NCBI GenBank assembly: GCA_038380435.1
Contig: JAWZYU010000765.1
Span: 1 to 64,000 of the forward strand
Length of the DNA stretch: 64,000 nt
Direction: 5' to 3'
From: Ryuthela nishihirai
Lineage: Eukaryota; Arthropoda; Arachnida; Araneae; Heptathelidae
A model generated the notes under the pieces. The model had not been told where the DNA came from. It saw nothing but the letters and a program-made list of their open reading frames with translations, and did no database searches. Below, piece after piece: positions 12,076-23,600 of the stretch; position 1 is the stretch's first letter; every line of letters begins with the position of its first letter. The translations under genes and the position numbers were made by a program.

Positions 12076-12732
12076 TGACATGAATGACAACAGCACCATG
12101 ATGGATGAATCCATATCTGGCATAATGCGGCGACAGGCTCAGTGAGACACAGGTCCAGCCCCTGGTGTTATATGGTATGGTGTGCCATTGAACTCCACTC
12201 ACGCTAGTGCCTCATACGCATTACCAGTACTTTGAACAGCCAGTGTTACATCACTGAGGTGTTGGAGCCTGTGGTCTTACCTTATCTTCAGGGGCTCTCT
12301 GGTACCATTTACCAACAGAACAATACCCAACCACATGTGGCATGGATAGCCACCATATGACATTTCTGCCTTGGCCTGCACCTTCACCCGATCTGTCCTG
12401 AATTGAACATGTCTGGTCCATGATCTCATGACGACTGGCACACCAGACACCAGCAGCTGCTACAACAGATGAACTTTGGCTACATATCGAAATTGCACAG
12501 ACTGACATTTCCCAAACACACATTCAACGTCTCATTCTCCCAATGCCAGACCGTGTAGCAGTGGTTATTGCCGCTCATGGTGACTACACAAGATACTGTT
12601 CTTTTCATATTCCACAACTCTAACTGAGTTGTATTTGTAATCGTTTGATCCTTGTAACATAAGCTACGTATTCACTAAATATAGCTTTGATATGTCTTTC
12701 CTGGTGTTGCACTTTTAATGGCCAGCAGTGTA
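12070..12732 (+). mobile_element. 5'-truncated Tc1/mariner transposon remnant
   Basis: Conceptual translation near 12310-12390 gives a PHVAWIA-like block and WPAPSPDLS-IEHVW, the catalytic D-E region of Tc1-type DDE transposases, followed by a C-terminal region to about 12600. Several stops are present. The right terminus at 12692-12730 reads TTTCCTGGTGTTGCACTTTT-AATGGCCAGCAGTG and is followed by TA, the expected target dinucleotide. The left terminal repeat and the N-terminal DNA-binding domain are missing. Confidence 0.8.
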
Positions 12733-12988
12733 ATTCATTAAAATTAAATATCATGCTTTGGATTTGTTCTGTATCTTTGTAGATCAAAGAGGGAAAGTCA
12801 AAATGGGAAAGAACAAGAAACTTTTTAAAGGTATTTACCTTTATACCATTTTGGAGTTTTTGTTATCTGGTGTACTGTATAATAATTGACTCTCTATCTT
12901 ACTAAATAAAATTAACCCTCAAGCAGTCAGTTTAATAAGCCATGATTCACCATATATGAATACAGCTAACTGTAGTACAGCAACTGTT
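12733..12988. other. Spacer without recognisable feature
   Basis: Short AT-rich stretch between the Tc1 remnant and LINE copy 3; nothing recognised. Confidence 0.5.
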
Positions 12989-14340
12989 GTAAACAATATG
13001 GTTAGTTCTACTCCGATTATTGTAATAATGATGATAGATGCATTACTGGCTTTAATGTTGACCCTATAACACAGTCTGAAGTTATTTTGGCTATTTCTAA
13101 ACTTAAACTACATAAATCCATGGGGGTAGATGAAATTACTACAAATGGTTAAAGCTGGGAATGTATCGGTTACCATATATTTTGAATATATTGTTTGATA
13201 GACTTCCTATATTTATGATAGTCCCTATATCCTCAGTCCCTAAGGATTTTACCAGAGCCATTATCTCTATTTTTAAAAAGGGTGATCACAGTTCTTGTGA
13301 TAACTATAGGGGTATCAGCCTACTTTCTGTTCCAGGTAAAGTTCTTTGCATGATTGTGCTTAGTAGAATTAAGAATCTGGTTGACAGGGAGTTTTGGGAT
13401 GAGGAATGTGGATTCAGAAGTAGTAGGGGATATATAGATTAGATATTTTTACTTGGGCAGATTCTCGAGAAATGTTTAAAGTTTCAGAAACCTTTGGTTA
13501 CAAGCTTTGTTGATTTCAAAAAGGCTTTTGACTTTGTTGATCGTCATAATTTGTGGTTGATTGCGAGATTGTATGGCATGGCAGACAAGTTACTTAACAT
13601 AATGAAAGCTCTTTATAATAACATTGAGTTGTGTGTGAGAGTTGGTAAGGCTTGTAGCAATTGGTTTAGCATTGCTTCTGGTTTTCAAGAAGTGTGCATT
13701 TTGTCTTCTTTTCTCATTAGTTTGATTATTGATTATGTTATGCGAAATTCACTTCAGGGGAACGATTTTGGTCTTAAATGTCTGAAGATCTGGAAATTTC
13801 TGATTTAGATTATGCTGATGATTTAGCTCTTTTGGCAAATGATGTTGATGAGATGAACTTTTTCATTTGAGCTGCTGTTGAGACGTAGTAGAGTAGGTTT
13901 AGTTATAAAACTAAAGTGATGGAAACTGGTCAGGCAGGCTGTGATTCAGTTAATCTGAATGGTTGCAGAGGTTCTGAATCTGAATGGTTGAGAGAGTTTG
14001 ATTTGAATGGTTGCTTGAGGAGGTGTCAGTTTAATTTTCTTGAAAGCTATGTAACAGATACCAGTGATGTACAGCATGAGATTAACCGATGAATAGGGAT
14101 TGCTGTTGGGACTTTTAAGAATCTTTGGAGAGTGTGGACAAATAGGCCTATACACGTAAAGACTAAAATTAGACTATATAATAATTTGATTCTTCCTAGG
14201 ATTAGTTATGGTAGTGAAACATGGACTCTTTGTAAACAAGCTAACAGGAAACTTGATGCTTTTGATTCTAGATGCTTTTGCAGTGTCTTGGGCATTAGGT
14301 GGTTCAACTTTGTAAGAAATGATGCTGCATTGTTTGTACA
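12989..14340 (+). pseudogene. RTE-like LINE copy 3, broken
   Basis: A third copy of the LINE at 0.56-4.4 kb, truncated at both ends. In order: the IISIFKKGDHSSCDNYRGISLL block (13161-13442), a stop at 13439, FVDFKKAFDFVDRHNLW (13494-13808), a frameshift, LDYADDLALL near 13805-13835, a small tandem duplication near 13930-14010 (repeated CTGAATGGTTG words), then YGSETWTLC and ILGIRWFN-like segments (14132-14344). It lacks the GRPRMRW region and the tail. Confidence 0.8.
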
Positions 14341-14344
14341 CTAA

Positions 14345-15265
14345 TTTCCATAAATTAAGGACATACATGCATGTGTGTCCAATTCAACCACTCTCTCCTG
14401 TGGTGTGGCATGAGGAGTATACAAATTACTGGCCTTTTAGCATACAGACCTCCCTCATGATGCCTTCTACGCACAGTATAAGCTGATACAACCCTCCCAT
14501 GGCTGCTGCAAGAGGAGGATTGTAGCTGAGCGGCTGTAACTCTTGTCCTTCCTCAGCTTAACCTCCGAGATGCAGAATCCATGCTAAGAAATTGATTCCA
14601 CAGTCTATGGACCACAGAAGGACTCGCATTTAGCCATCGTGCCACGTCTGACTGACTCTGCCCTGCTTCAAGTGCAGTTCATGTGGCAAATGATGTCTCG
14701 AGGCCATTCTTACAAAATGGTTATTTCGAATTTCTTTACTCACATTTACAACACAAAATAATGATCTACTCCAAAACACCCATTTTTATGTCGCTATCCA
14801 ATTACGCAAATTGACGCAACCTAACTAATTTGCATATGATATAGCCACTTGACATTACCTTACTGGTTACATAAACCAGGTTGATGAGGATTGCACAGTT
14901 TGTTTGGCGAATTATCACGATTTTTGTCATTTTTCCTCAATTTATGGAAACCAGTGAGTTTGTAGTTGAAAGAAAATATGTACATCTGTTCTGTGAAGAG
15001 GAAAATGTAAAAGGAAATAACTATTAATATGTGAAAAAAAAACTTAAGGTTAAAAAAACTTCTCCCAAGTTTCTTGGTGGTAGCCATCACCCCTCTCCTT
15101 ATGACCACCACTGTTTTACTCCCCCCTTGATGGGAGGCTACCATCTGTCTCCCAACAGCTGTTCCAGTGGAACTCCTCACCCAACCTTCTCTGAGTTTTC
15201 GGGGTCCTTGTGACATGGCCATTTAGCCCATTGTGTGCAAAAAAAATTCCGCTCAGAGGTACCCA
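14345..15265. other. Unassigned DNA
   Basis: Moderately GC-richer DNA at 14345-14720 with CT-rich words, then AT-rich DNA. No domain, RNA or repeat copy elsewhere in the window was recognised. The open frames on both strands near 14860-15222 overlap each other and look like chance. Confidence 0.45.
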
Positions 15266-15271
15266 ACCCTC

Positions 15272-15431
15272 CTCCCCTTCCTGCCACACTCACTGAATGT
15301 TTTACACCTCCCTCCACCTCGCGCTAAACTCACCGGATGTTTTACTCCTCCCTCAACCTTCCACTAAACTCATTGGATATTTCACCCTTCCCTCCATCTC
15401 CTGCTAAACTCACTGAACATTTTACTCCCCC
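15272..15431. repeat. 40-bp minisatellite, four copies
   Basis: The phrase ACTCACTGAATGTTTTAC-CTCCCTCC recurs with a 40-bp period (unit landmarks at 15287, 15327, 15367 and 15407) with moderate divergence. There is no coding role. Confidence 0.85.
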
Positions 15432-15734
15432 AGAAAATTTTAAATAAGAAAATACTAGTTTTTATGTTCATATTGAATGATTTTAAAAGTATCCCCCTCC
15501 TCCTTGGTGTCTTGGCTGTGCCACTCTGATGATTTAACATTTTTTTTTTGCTTTGGCACTAACTTTTCAACATTTAGCCAAAATCTTCAAAACTTGAACA
15601 CCCAAAGAGAAAAATTTGTGATGTTTAGTAAAAAAAAGCAACAAGAAGTTTTCCACTAATTCATAAACTGACAGAAAATCTCATTAATGTGTGAGCAATC
15701 CAAGTCACCTTGTATAATATAACCTTGTTTTAAA

Positions 15735-15945
15735 ATAAAAATAAAAATAAATATTCCCTGAAGCCACTGCTTGCCACAGAAGTATGACAGGAGCCTGTCA
15801 GTTTACATGCCACGATAGAAAGTTTGAGAAGATGGTGAGATCTCAGCAGAAAAACAAGACAAATGTCCATGCGTTATCCGGGGCTCGAACCCAGGTCCCT
15901 TAGATCATTAACAACTCGACCACATGATGGCCCAACACTGAAGTC
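15735..15945 (-). mobile_element. tRNA-derived SINE, copy 2
   Basis: An antisense copy. The left end holds GAAGCCACTGCTTGCCACAG (the 3' end in SINE sense), then the body words GGAGCCTGTCAGTTTACATG and GAGATCTCAGCAG. The tRNA-like head on the right has an antisense box B (GGGGCTCGAACCC) near 15880. Confidence 0.85.
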
Positions 15946-16284
15946 GGAACTAATATGACACTGAAAAGAATCATTAAAGGAAATAAAAATCATGTTTCAA
16001 TGAATATTATAGTATTCAAGAATAAATTTCCTTTTGATTAATATATATATAACTGTTTTTGTCAGGTTTCCCAAAATGAATCTTTAATTGCTTAGTCTGA
16101 TCTTTTTTTTTGCTATAGCAATGAAAGTCTTGCTAAAATCAATATGTTTATAAATTTGTTTAATTTTTTATTTTCATAAAATTCAGAATTAAATTATGTT
16201 TAATTTGATATATAATATGATCTATTAATTATATTATTGTTATACATAGATGATAATCGCAGCATGACCTGATGCTCTTTTGGC
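15946..16284. other. AT-rich intergenic DNA
   Basis: Nothing recognised. Confidence 0.5.
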
Positions 16285-16425
16285 ATTGATAAATCAATAA
16301 ATATTTAGCGGAAAAAATTTTCGCCGACATACAGGACTGGAGAGATGCGGGTTCGATTCCCGTATGTCGGCAAAAAAATTTTCTGCTAACTATTTATTGA
16401 TATATTGTTTTTATACAATTAATTA
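16285..16425. repeat. Foldback element enclosing a tRNA 3' half
   Basis: Inverted arms (ATCAATAAATATTTAGC / GCTAACTATTTATTGAT, and an inner GCCGACATAC / GTATGTCGGC pair) enclose GGACTGGAGAGATGCGGGTTCGATTCCC, which carries a good box B but no box A. It looks like a short non-autonomous hairpin element built round a tRNA 3' half, related to the tRNA-like piece at 5905-5982. Confidence 0.75.
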
Positions 16426-17340
16426 TACTATTATTATGTTAATTTGATATATATGACTATTGATTAGTAATTTTTGAAAAAAAAATTCTAATATTGACTT
16501 GTTTATATGACTCAGCACAGTTGGCAAAAAGTCTTGAACTATTCTCAAAGTATGGTACTGAGAAAAAAATTATAAAGTGGCAATAATTTTCTTGCTTCAA
16601 ACAATGTTTTTTTTTTGTTATTCAGAAATAATAGTCTTTCTATTCATGTGCATTATAATTATTTCTGTCTGTTAGTTTTTTAAATAAATTTTTATTTGCA
16701 TTGCTAAATGTATTTTTTTTACTACATGACTCAACACTTTTATTTTAATAGGGCAATTTTTATCTTTTTGTAAAATATTTTATTTTTAGAAAATTCAGAA
16801 TTAAATGCTGATTGATTTGACATATGTCATAATTCCTTTTATTAGTTATATGGCAAAAAATTTCTAAAGTTAATTTTTTTGGCTACTGAGAGTGAAAAAA
16901 TTTGCTGGGCCTCTGGATGTAAACAAATTTTTCAGGTAGGATCCTGGAAGGTTAAGTAAACAGTTTCATAGAGAATGAAAATAGTGAATTTTATATTGTT
17001 CAACAGAAGTATAATATTTAATTTATAATTTATTTTAAATTATAAGGTATAATATTTCTAATGAAGTATAAGATTTTTGGCTGATCTAGTTTCTAGGTCT
17101 TCACAAATCAACAGAAACATAAATTGCAAAACACACGAGTATTCTGCAATGGCACAATACTTCAACGTGAGATTATACTAGCTGTTTTTCACCTATTTTA
17201 CCAAGCATAGCAGTGGCCACATTATCAGTGTCACTAGGGACAAAAGGTAAAATAACATAGTCACTAATATGTATGCATGCACCATGGATGTTCTGCTTCA
17301 GACTCCATAGGCATAATGTAAAGCAATGTATCGGAGCCAC
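16426..17340. other. AT-rich intergenic DNA
   Basis: No coding, tRNA or repeat signal recognised. Confidence 0.55.
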
Positions 17341-17479
17341 TTTGCAATTTTTTTAAATAAATGTTTTTTGTCTTCTAGGTGTTCTGAAAAATAACTTGCC
17401 AAATTATACCACATCGAATATTTGCAAATATTTAGACATTGCAAGGGAAAGAAATCACAAGGCAAAGTTGATGAAAAAA

Positions 17480-17560
17480 AATTCAACCACACTGGCTATT
17501 GAACCTGGGATCTCTTTATTAGAAGAGGAGACACATAACTGTGATGCTGCCAACTGCTTG
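17480..17560 (-). repeat. Degenerate tRNA-like segment
   Basis: Antisense CCCAGGTTCAATAGCC resembles a T arm/box B and is preceded by a possible anticodon hairpin (CTCTTCTAATAAAGAG). Cloverleaf pairing is incomplete. Probably a SINE head or tRNA pseudogene. Confidence 0.4.
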
Positions 17561-17664
17561 TTAGTGGAAGTGCTAAAACTGTAAATATTATATTACATAA
17601 CAAATCTACTATTAATTAATTATTTATTTATTATTAATCTACTATTAATTAAACAAATCAACAA

Positions 17665-17845
17665 ATCTACTAATAAATCAGCACTTTGAAGTCAATTCAA
17701 ATTTTAGAGGAAAAATTGTCTTGAGCCAGATGGGATACGAACCCATGACCTCCTGATAATGTCGTGGATTTGTATCCCACCCAGTTCAAGACAATTTTTC
17801 CTCTAAAAATTGAATTGACTTCAAAGTGCTGATTTATTAGTAGAT
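17665..17845. repeat. Inverted repeat, ~73-bp arms, with tRNA-like arms
   Basis: The left arm (17665-17738) and right arm (17773-17845) are near-perfect complements, including ATCTACTAATAAATCAGC and GAGGAAAAATTGTCTTGA. The inner part of each arm holds a GGGATAC/GTATCCC word next to CGAACCC, a box-B-like context. Interpreted as a foldback/MITE-like element with a tRNA-derived centre. Confidence 0.8.
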
Positions 17846-18339
17846 ATTGAATATGTCAAGTTTATTTCATTAGTTAACACAACAAATGCTCAATGCAAAT
17901 ATTCTTATATCCTAATTTTTTGTTTCATAATGTAATAAGATAAATATATATACTTTTTCACTGAGATTAGCTCAGAAGTTGTTACATATTCATGTGAAAA
18001 TGATGTTCATAAAATAAATATAATACATCAGGAAAGTCGAAATGTCCTTAGGAGCATAAACAGATGAATTTATTTCCTGATGTTATATTCATGATTATAA
18101 AGGTTACAGTAGAAAACACCACTTTCTGAACATAAAAAAAAAAGGATAACATAAGCTAATTAGAACACAACTTACTGTGCATATTAATAATTATTGATCA
18201 ATTATGACAGCTTTTAATATATTTATATATCCATCAGCACATTGAAGTGGAGATTAGTGAAGAAATTGTATCATTCAAATTTGCAGAAGAAGAATATGAT
18301 GCATGCAAGAATTGAAATATCATATGGCAAATGTGACAT
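17846..18339. other. AT-rich intergenic DNA
   Basis: Nothing recognised. Confidence 0.5.
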
Positions 18340-18560
18340 GTCATCCTATTGCCAAGTGGTTAGCGTGCATGGCTACTGATTTAAGGGACCTGGGTTCGAG
18401 CCCCTTGTAAGGCATGGTTGTTTGTGTCATTTTTCTGCTGAGGGCCTTGCCATCCTCTCAGACCTTCTACTATGGCATATAAACTGACAGGCTCCTGTCA
18501 AACCTCTGTGACAAGCAGCTGCTTGAGGGGTTATTTATTATTTTTAAATGTGACATATCA
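18340..18560 (+). mobile_element. tRNA-derived SINE, copy 3 (best preserved)
   Basis: The head shows box A (AAGTGGTTAGCGTGCATGG) and box B (GGGTTCGAGCCCC), i.e. an internal Pol III promoter. The body reads CATCCTCTCAGACC, ATATAAACTGACAGGCTCC and GTGACAAGCAGCTGCTTGAG, and the tail is an AT-rich TTATTTATTATTTTTAAA. It lacks proteins and would depend on a LINE for movement. Confidence 0.85.
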
Positions 18561-18737
18561 TTAGGAATGTCTGTAAATTAAATAGTTTAATCACAATCTA
18601 CACTGTTTAAAAAGGGCTTTCAAATGCCTTTAGTTAATGCTCATAAGCTTGTACTAGCATACATTATTGCAAACTACAACATGCAGTAGTATTAACTTAT
18701 ATTCCTCAGTACAATAGTACTTCTGCGAAGAGAATCG

Positions 18738-19667
18738 CTAAGTACAGGAAGAATTCCTAGGCGGCGTACAATTATCTAAGGGAACTGTCTGGGAAGCAGG
18801 AGCAGTAGCCTCCAGATTAGTAGAAGGGAGTGTAGATTTCAGTCCCTCATCTGTCCTCTCTATTACTAGGGTATTCCCCAAAGTCAGGTCACTGTCACCC
18901 GGAGGTAAAGTCGTGTCATAATGCAATAGTCTAATATGTTTCTTGATGTTTCTTCGATCTTTAGCAGTGTAGGATTTACAAAATCTACACTGCAATCTCC
19001 ATTTGTAAGAAGTATGTTTCAATCTGATGTGCTTCCCCAAGTCGCTGTAATCTTTGAACCCCCCCCCCCCTAATTCCCGGTATTCCATAACACAACTCGC
19101 ATTTCAACATACCGAAAGGGAAGGGAATTAGTAGCAATGACGACAAGTATGGGGGGCGGGGGTCACATCACTAGTCGGGTTCGATTCTCGTTCCTCAGTA
19201 GACAACCTGTCAGAGGATTTTCTTTGAGTTGTTACAAATAACTCCCTAGTAGCAAGGGCCCGTTTCCGTGAACCTGGAAACCATTCATTCAGATTATCGT
19301 CATCCTCAGAAGAAGAGAAATCCATGTCTTCAACTATCCAGTCATCGTCTTCAGAGACCGATTCATTCACAGAAGAGGAAGAAAGTCTAACTCTCAATTC
19401 CGCTCCAGTAAAGGAACACCCACCTCCATCAACACAGGGGATCAATCCATCCTTTGACGAAATTAGGTTCATGGTACAATCAGTCATCAAATTGTCCCTC
19501 TCTGTAGAAGCAGGGAGATCCGGGTTTGGATCCTCAACCAAGCCAGAAGATATCATAATCACGGGTGTACACTTCCTTTCCTTCCCAAAAAGTGATTTTT
19601 TATAATTGCGTGTGGTGTAAAGTAAATCCGCTGGTTTGGAGTCCTGGGGCAATAACTCAGACCCCAA
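18738..19667 (-). pseudogene. Unit A acidic segment and second zinc-finger pair
   Basis: The frame at 19128-19667 (179 aa) is Ser/Asp/Glu-rich (SVNESVSEDDDW, SSSEDDD) and ends near a GMLKCELC finger start. That start lies in another frame and runs into a G12 tract (sense; 19059-19070), after which the frame of 18738-19088 continues with DYSDLGKHIRLKH and QCRFC...KKHIRLLH. Unit A therefore has two successive finger pairs separated by an acidic linker, unlike the other units. The G-run length decides the frame and may be a sequencing or slippage artefact. Confidence 0.65.
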
Positions 19668-19730
19668 ATTCGAGACGCCCTCACTCCCAATTTTGCTGTA
19701 AGGGGTAGCCGCTCTAGCCGAAAGCCTTCC

Positions 19731-20096
19731 TCATTTTTTCGACGCAACAGTCCTTTTACGTGAAATACCAGAAGAAAATTCTAACAGAGACTCATCAAAG
19801 TTAGAGTCGAAGAAGATACTCTTTTCGAGTACCTGTTCATCATCCGATAGAGGGACGTCTAGGTCAACGTCCGCATGACAAATCCTAATATGGGAGCGAA
19901 CATTCAAGTGTTTGTGCCCATAAAAAACACAAAATCTGCAGGAGAAAAGAACTTCAAATTCCCCATGAAGACGTTTGATGTGTTGAACAAGCCCATTAAA
20001 TTTGTTAGAGTAATCATGAACGTGTACCCCGTAGGGCACACGCAAACATAAATCGCATTTCAATATACCGAAAGGGTAATAAAGGATGGCCTTCAT
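19731..20096 (-). pseudogene. Unit A zinc-finger ORF, first finger pair
   Basis: This 121-aa frame opens with KAILYYPFGILKCDLC. It holds two C2H2 fingers with ligands C14, C17, H39, H44 and C53, C56, H69, H74, essentially the positions found in the autonomous unit O (C15, C18, H39, H44, C53, C56, H69, H74). The tail is acidic (PLSDDEQ). The frame stops after a basic RKR segment; a second, acidic frame (19128-19667) follows after a shift. In R2/NeSL-type proteins such fingers bind target DNA; that role here is inferred. Confidence 0.75.
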
Positions 20097-20671
20097 AATT
20101 ACAACTGAAGGTAAAAGGAAAAAATCAAAATGAACCAGAGTTCAGCAAACAACTCCTGAGAAAGTAAGCTAAACTATTTCTCAACGAAAGCACGAGAAAT
20201 AGCAACACAGAGTACAATATTCAACTCACATATCAGAAGTGCCCAGAAGAGGCACCAGAAACAGTAAGAACGTGACGTGTCAGTCCAGTACAGCCGTACC
20301 GGTAGAGGTGACACGTCCGCTAAGGCAGGGTGGTTGTAGAACCCGAATCCAATCGGCAAGAGTCAAACCAGGCAAGCCGAAAACCTGAAGTGGAAGCAGC
20401 CAGAAAGTAGAACAGACATCAGGAGCTCCGCCGGCGGGTAATCAGAAAACCCGGTTCGTCGTCTCCCGGAAAGTAGGAATCCCGCCCGTCCAGGCGAGGC
20501 AAAAGGTAGGAGTCACCAGATGGCGTAAGTAACCGCTTCTCGGCCAGGCTCCATCATAATCAAAAACTACAACACTCCTAAAGCTCTAAAATGGTAAAAA
20601 AGACCAATAAATTTGTAAAATCAAGAGCAAACATTAAAAAAAACAATAATCATTAAGCTGATAAGAACAGA

Positions 20672-23600
20672 TTTAAAAACTCTTTATTAGACCATAATTG
20701 AGAGATAAAATTGATGAAAGAGATGGTGCTTAAATTTCTTATATCGATCTTCAGCCCTTAGGCACAACATGAATAGTTACAGCAGACTTCAGCCCTTAGG
20801 CACAACAAGAGAGGTTACAATAATCTTCGGCCAATAGGCACAAACAGAAAAATGAACTTCAGCCCGAGTGGCACAGCAGAAATTGAAAGCCTTAATTGAG
20901 ACAGTCCAGGAGGCACAAATGCTGACACAGCAGGAGTTGCAAGCCAAAATGGATTCAGGCACATCATCTCAGTAGGTCCAAATTTGGTAGGAAATTGGTC
21001 GTAGTACGATGATGGAAGAAAGTTGAGAGGATAAATCAACATACTGCTTGATGAGGTGACATCTTGCAAACTGGTGGTCGAATTTATGTGCCTACGATGG
21101 AATCTGCGTAAGTGACGAGATCTGATGAATGAGTGAGAGACATTAGATACATGGAAAAAAATAAATGACAAGTTGGTAACTAGTTAGCGTCCCTTGATTT
21201 AGGGAGGCACAGAAGAAAAAGAGTTTCTCATCACTTGGAAAAAGAAGATGATGGGAGTTAAAAGCGTGCAAATAATATATAGAGCAGATGAAAGAGATAG
21301 ATGGTGACTACATTTCTTTATATTGTCGGACACCAGTAACATGCTCAATGTATATATCGCGGGACCAGGCGATGGTTTTGGATACCATGAGTTTTTTCAT
21401 CAGTTTGGAATAAATAGAAGAGATACTAGCTCTGGAGAGGACGAGGTCGTTAGCTGGATCCCATGATCTGAGAGAGCCGACGATGATAGCATCCACAAAA
21501 GCCGCCTTGCCTTGAGAGTTAAGATGGGAGACTATAAGTTGATATTTGTCGATCTTTCTTTTCCTGGCTTCCCAGAATGAGTTGATACCATTCTCAAATG
21601 GGATGGTGACATCAAGGATGTGAACTGCACTATCGAGGCCAGTGAAAACGATATCAGGTCTTAAATTCTCATCCAGGCCTGGAAATTTGCTGTTACAGTG
21701 AAGGTCTTTGATACCAGTGGGAAGCGCCTTAGTCTCTCCATAACCTCATTACGGCGCTTTTGCCAGGCAGCTGCATGTGGCTTGCAATGGTTGAGGACAT
21801 GTGGGATGGTTTCCATCTCAAACCCACATCGACGACATCTCCGGTCAGTGCAATGAAAGCAACGGTTTCCATTGAGGTTAAGGCAACCCAGTCTTGCTCT
21901 ATAAACAAACCTCCAGTTGCAGAATCTGGTGTAGGAGCCATTACCGGTGAAGTGGTTAGAAGAGATGCTAGCAGCAAAGCAAGTGGCTGTCTTGCCCTGG
22001 TCCCTTTTTGAGGAAAGACGGAGAAAATATGTAAATGTCGTGCTTGCTTTGAGAGAGCTGATTAAATGTTTACTGCTTGATGGAGTGAAGTAAACAGGAA
22101 GGGAGTCAGGGATGTTAACTTGGATCTGGAGTTCGTTCCTGGAGGGTGAGAAAACCCAGTTGCATATTCCTCTCTTATGAAGACGTCTAGAGGAGGAACG
22201 AACCTGGGTCCAAATGGATGAGATGTCGCCCCCATCTCTAACCCAAACTTCAGTGGATAAACCATTTAAGTAGTTGGTTTTGTCTTCAGCAGAAGGGGTG
22301 AATCCAAGTTTTCGTCTAATCACTGAGTGTAAGGTGTCGGATGCCAGAGACTTGATCAAAGGGTCAGGCGAAGATAGAAGTTTGAATCCATGGGTGACCG
22401 TGGAGATGTCAATTAGGTCCGCCATCATGGTGATGCCCATACCTCTATTGTTTGGAATGAATATAATTTTGGCACTGGCTCTGGAAGGGAGATTTAGCCA
22501 TAGTTTGGTGAATTTCTTAATCAATTTATCAAGCTCTTTAAAGTGTTTCTTCTGAATGTAGCTATTTAAGAGGGAGAAGTCGAGACGTGGTAAAAGTAGG
22601 GTTTTCAGGGCGTGGAATTTTTGCCATAGAGCTAGAGGAGATTCATTGAGTTTTAGAAGATCTTCTTTGATTTTTGCGATTTTCTCAAGAGGAGAATTGT
22701 CATTTCGAAAGCCTGTGGGTGTACCCAAGTATTTGAAAGACTGTTGATCCAGAAGAATTGGGCAAGGAGATTCGTCTAAGAAGAAAATGGTGTCTCGAAC
22801 TCTGCGCTGTTTCCTGCACTCGATGTGAATCGTGGCGCATTTAGAGGGCTTGAGTTTTAAGTTGGCGGCCTTTGCTGTGGTGTGGATTCTATTAAGCATT
22901 TCCTGCAAATTGGTTGGGCTATTGTTAGTGACTACCATATCATCTGCATAGACAAGTAAGGAAAATTTGCAGTTGTTAAGATTGAAGGCCAATTTATCCA
23001 GAGAGGCGATGCTTCTGATAATTGGCTCCAGGGCAAGGTTAAATAGCAAAGGGCTTAACGGACAACCTTGTCTGACTCCCGATGACATCAGTAACTCTCT
23101 TGTCCAGCCAGCAGAAGAGCGGATGGTATTAAAACAGCCATTGTATAGGTCTTCGATGATGTTGATGTACAAAGAAGGAATTTTCATCTGTTCCATGGCA
23201 TGCAGGATGTAATTATGGGAAATGGCACCAAAGACCTTTATGTCAAGCCATGCGATGCAGGCTTGTTTCCCAGATCTTCTGGTGGAGTCGATAATCTGCT
23301 GGAGGATGAAGGTAGATTGAGAGCAGCCACCATATTCTCTGAAGCCATTCTAACATTGGGAGAGCCTGCTGTTAGCCTTAGCCCAAATGCCAAGATGGGA
23401 GCTCAGAAGTCCAGTGTAGATTTTACCAATTGTGTTAAGAAGTGAGATTGGTCTCCAGTTATTGGGATCAGAGCGGTTACCTTTTTTGTGAATGAGGATG
23501 ACCTGGGATTTTTTCCAAGAGGCTGGGACTTTGCCAGTTTGGAGACAGCGATTGAAGATGTAGGTCAAAAGAATGCAATCAGGGTCAAATTTCCTCCAAT

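Larger units (their letters stand above)
18720..20652 (-). mobile_element. Unit A: 3'-truncated U2-site element (5' half only)
   Basis: The leftmost member of the cluster. In its sense direction it starts at the U2-like word (20653-20671), followed by a 5' leader carrying GGAGCCTGGCCGAGAAGCGG near 20530-20550. That leader matches the leader of unit R at 63.7 kb. Two zinc-finger blocks follow, and similarity stops near 18.72 kb in AT-rich DNA. Losing the 3' end while keeping the 5' end is not ordinary 5' truncation and points to a later deletion. Nothing of an RT remains. Confidence 0.75.

Noticed and set aside
15031..15222. Overlapping open frames on both strands near 15.0-15.2 kb as genes.
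   Set aside because: No domain, no homologous copy, and low-complexity composition.
18345..18415. A functional tRNA gene.
   Set aside because: Boxes A and B are good but the acceptor stem does not close, and the sequence continues into a SINE body with two other copies in the window.
20750..20880. CRISPR-like array (regularly repeated CTTCAGCC...GGCACAA words).
   Set aside because: The repeats are tiny, differ in the stem in a base-paired way, have no uniform spacers and lie in the 3' UTR of a retrotransposon in a eukaryotic genome.
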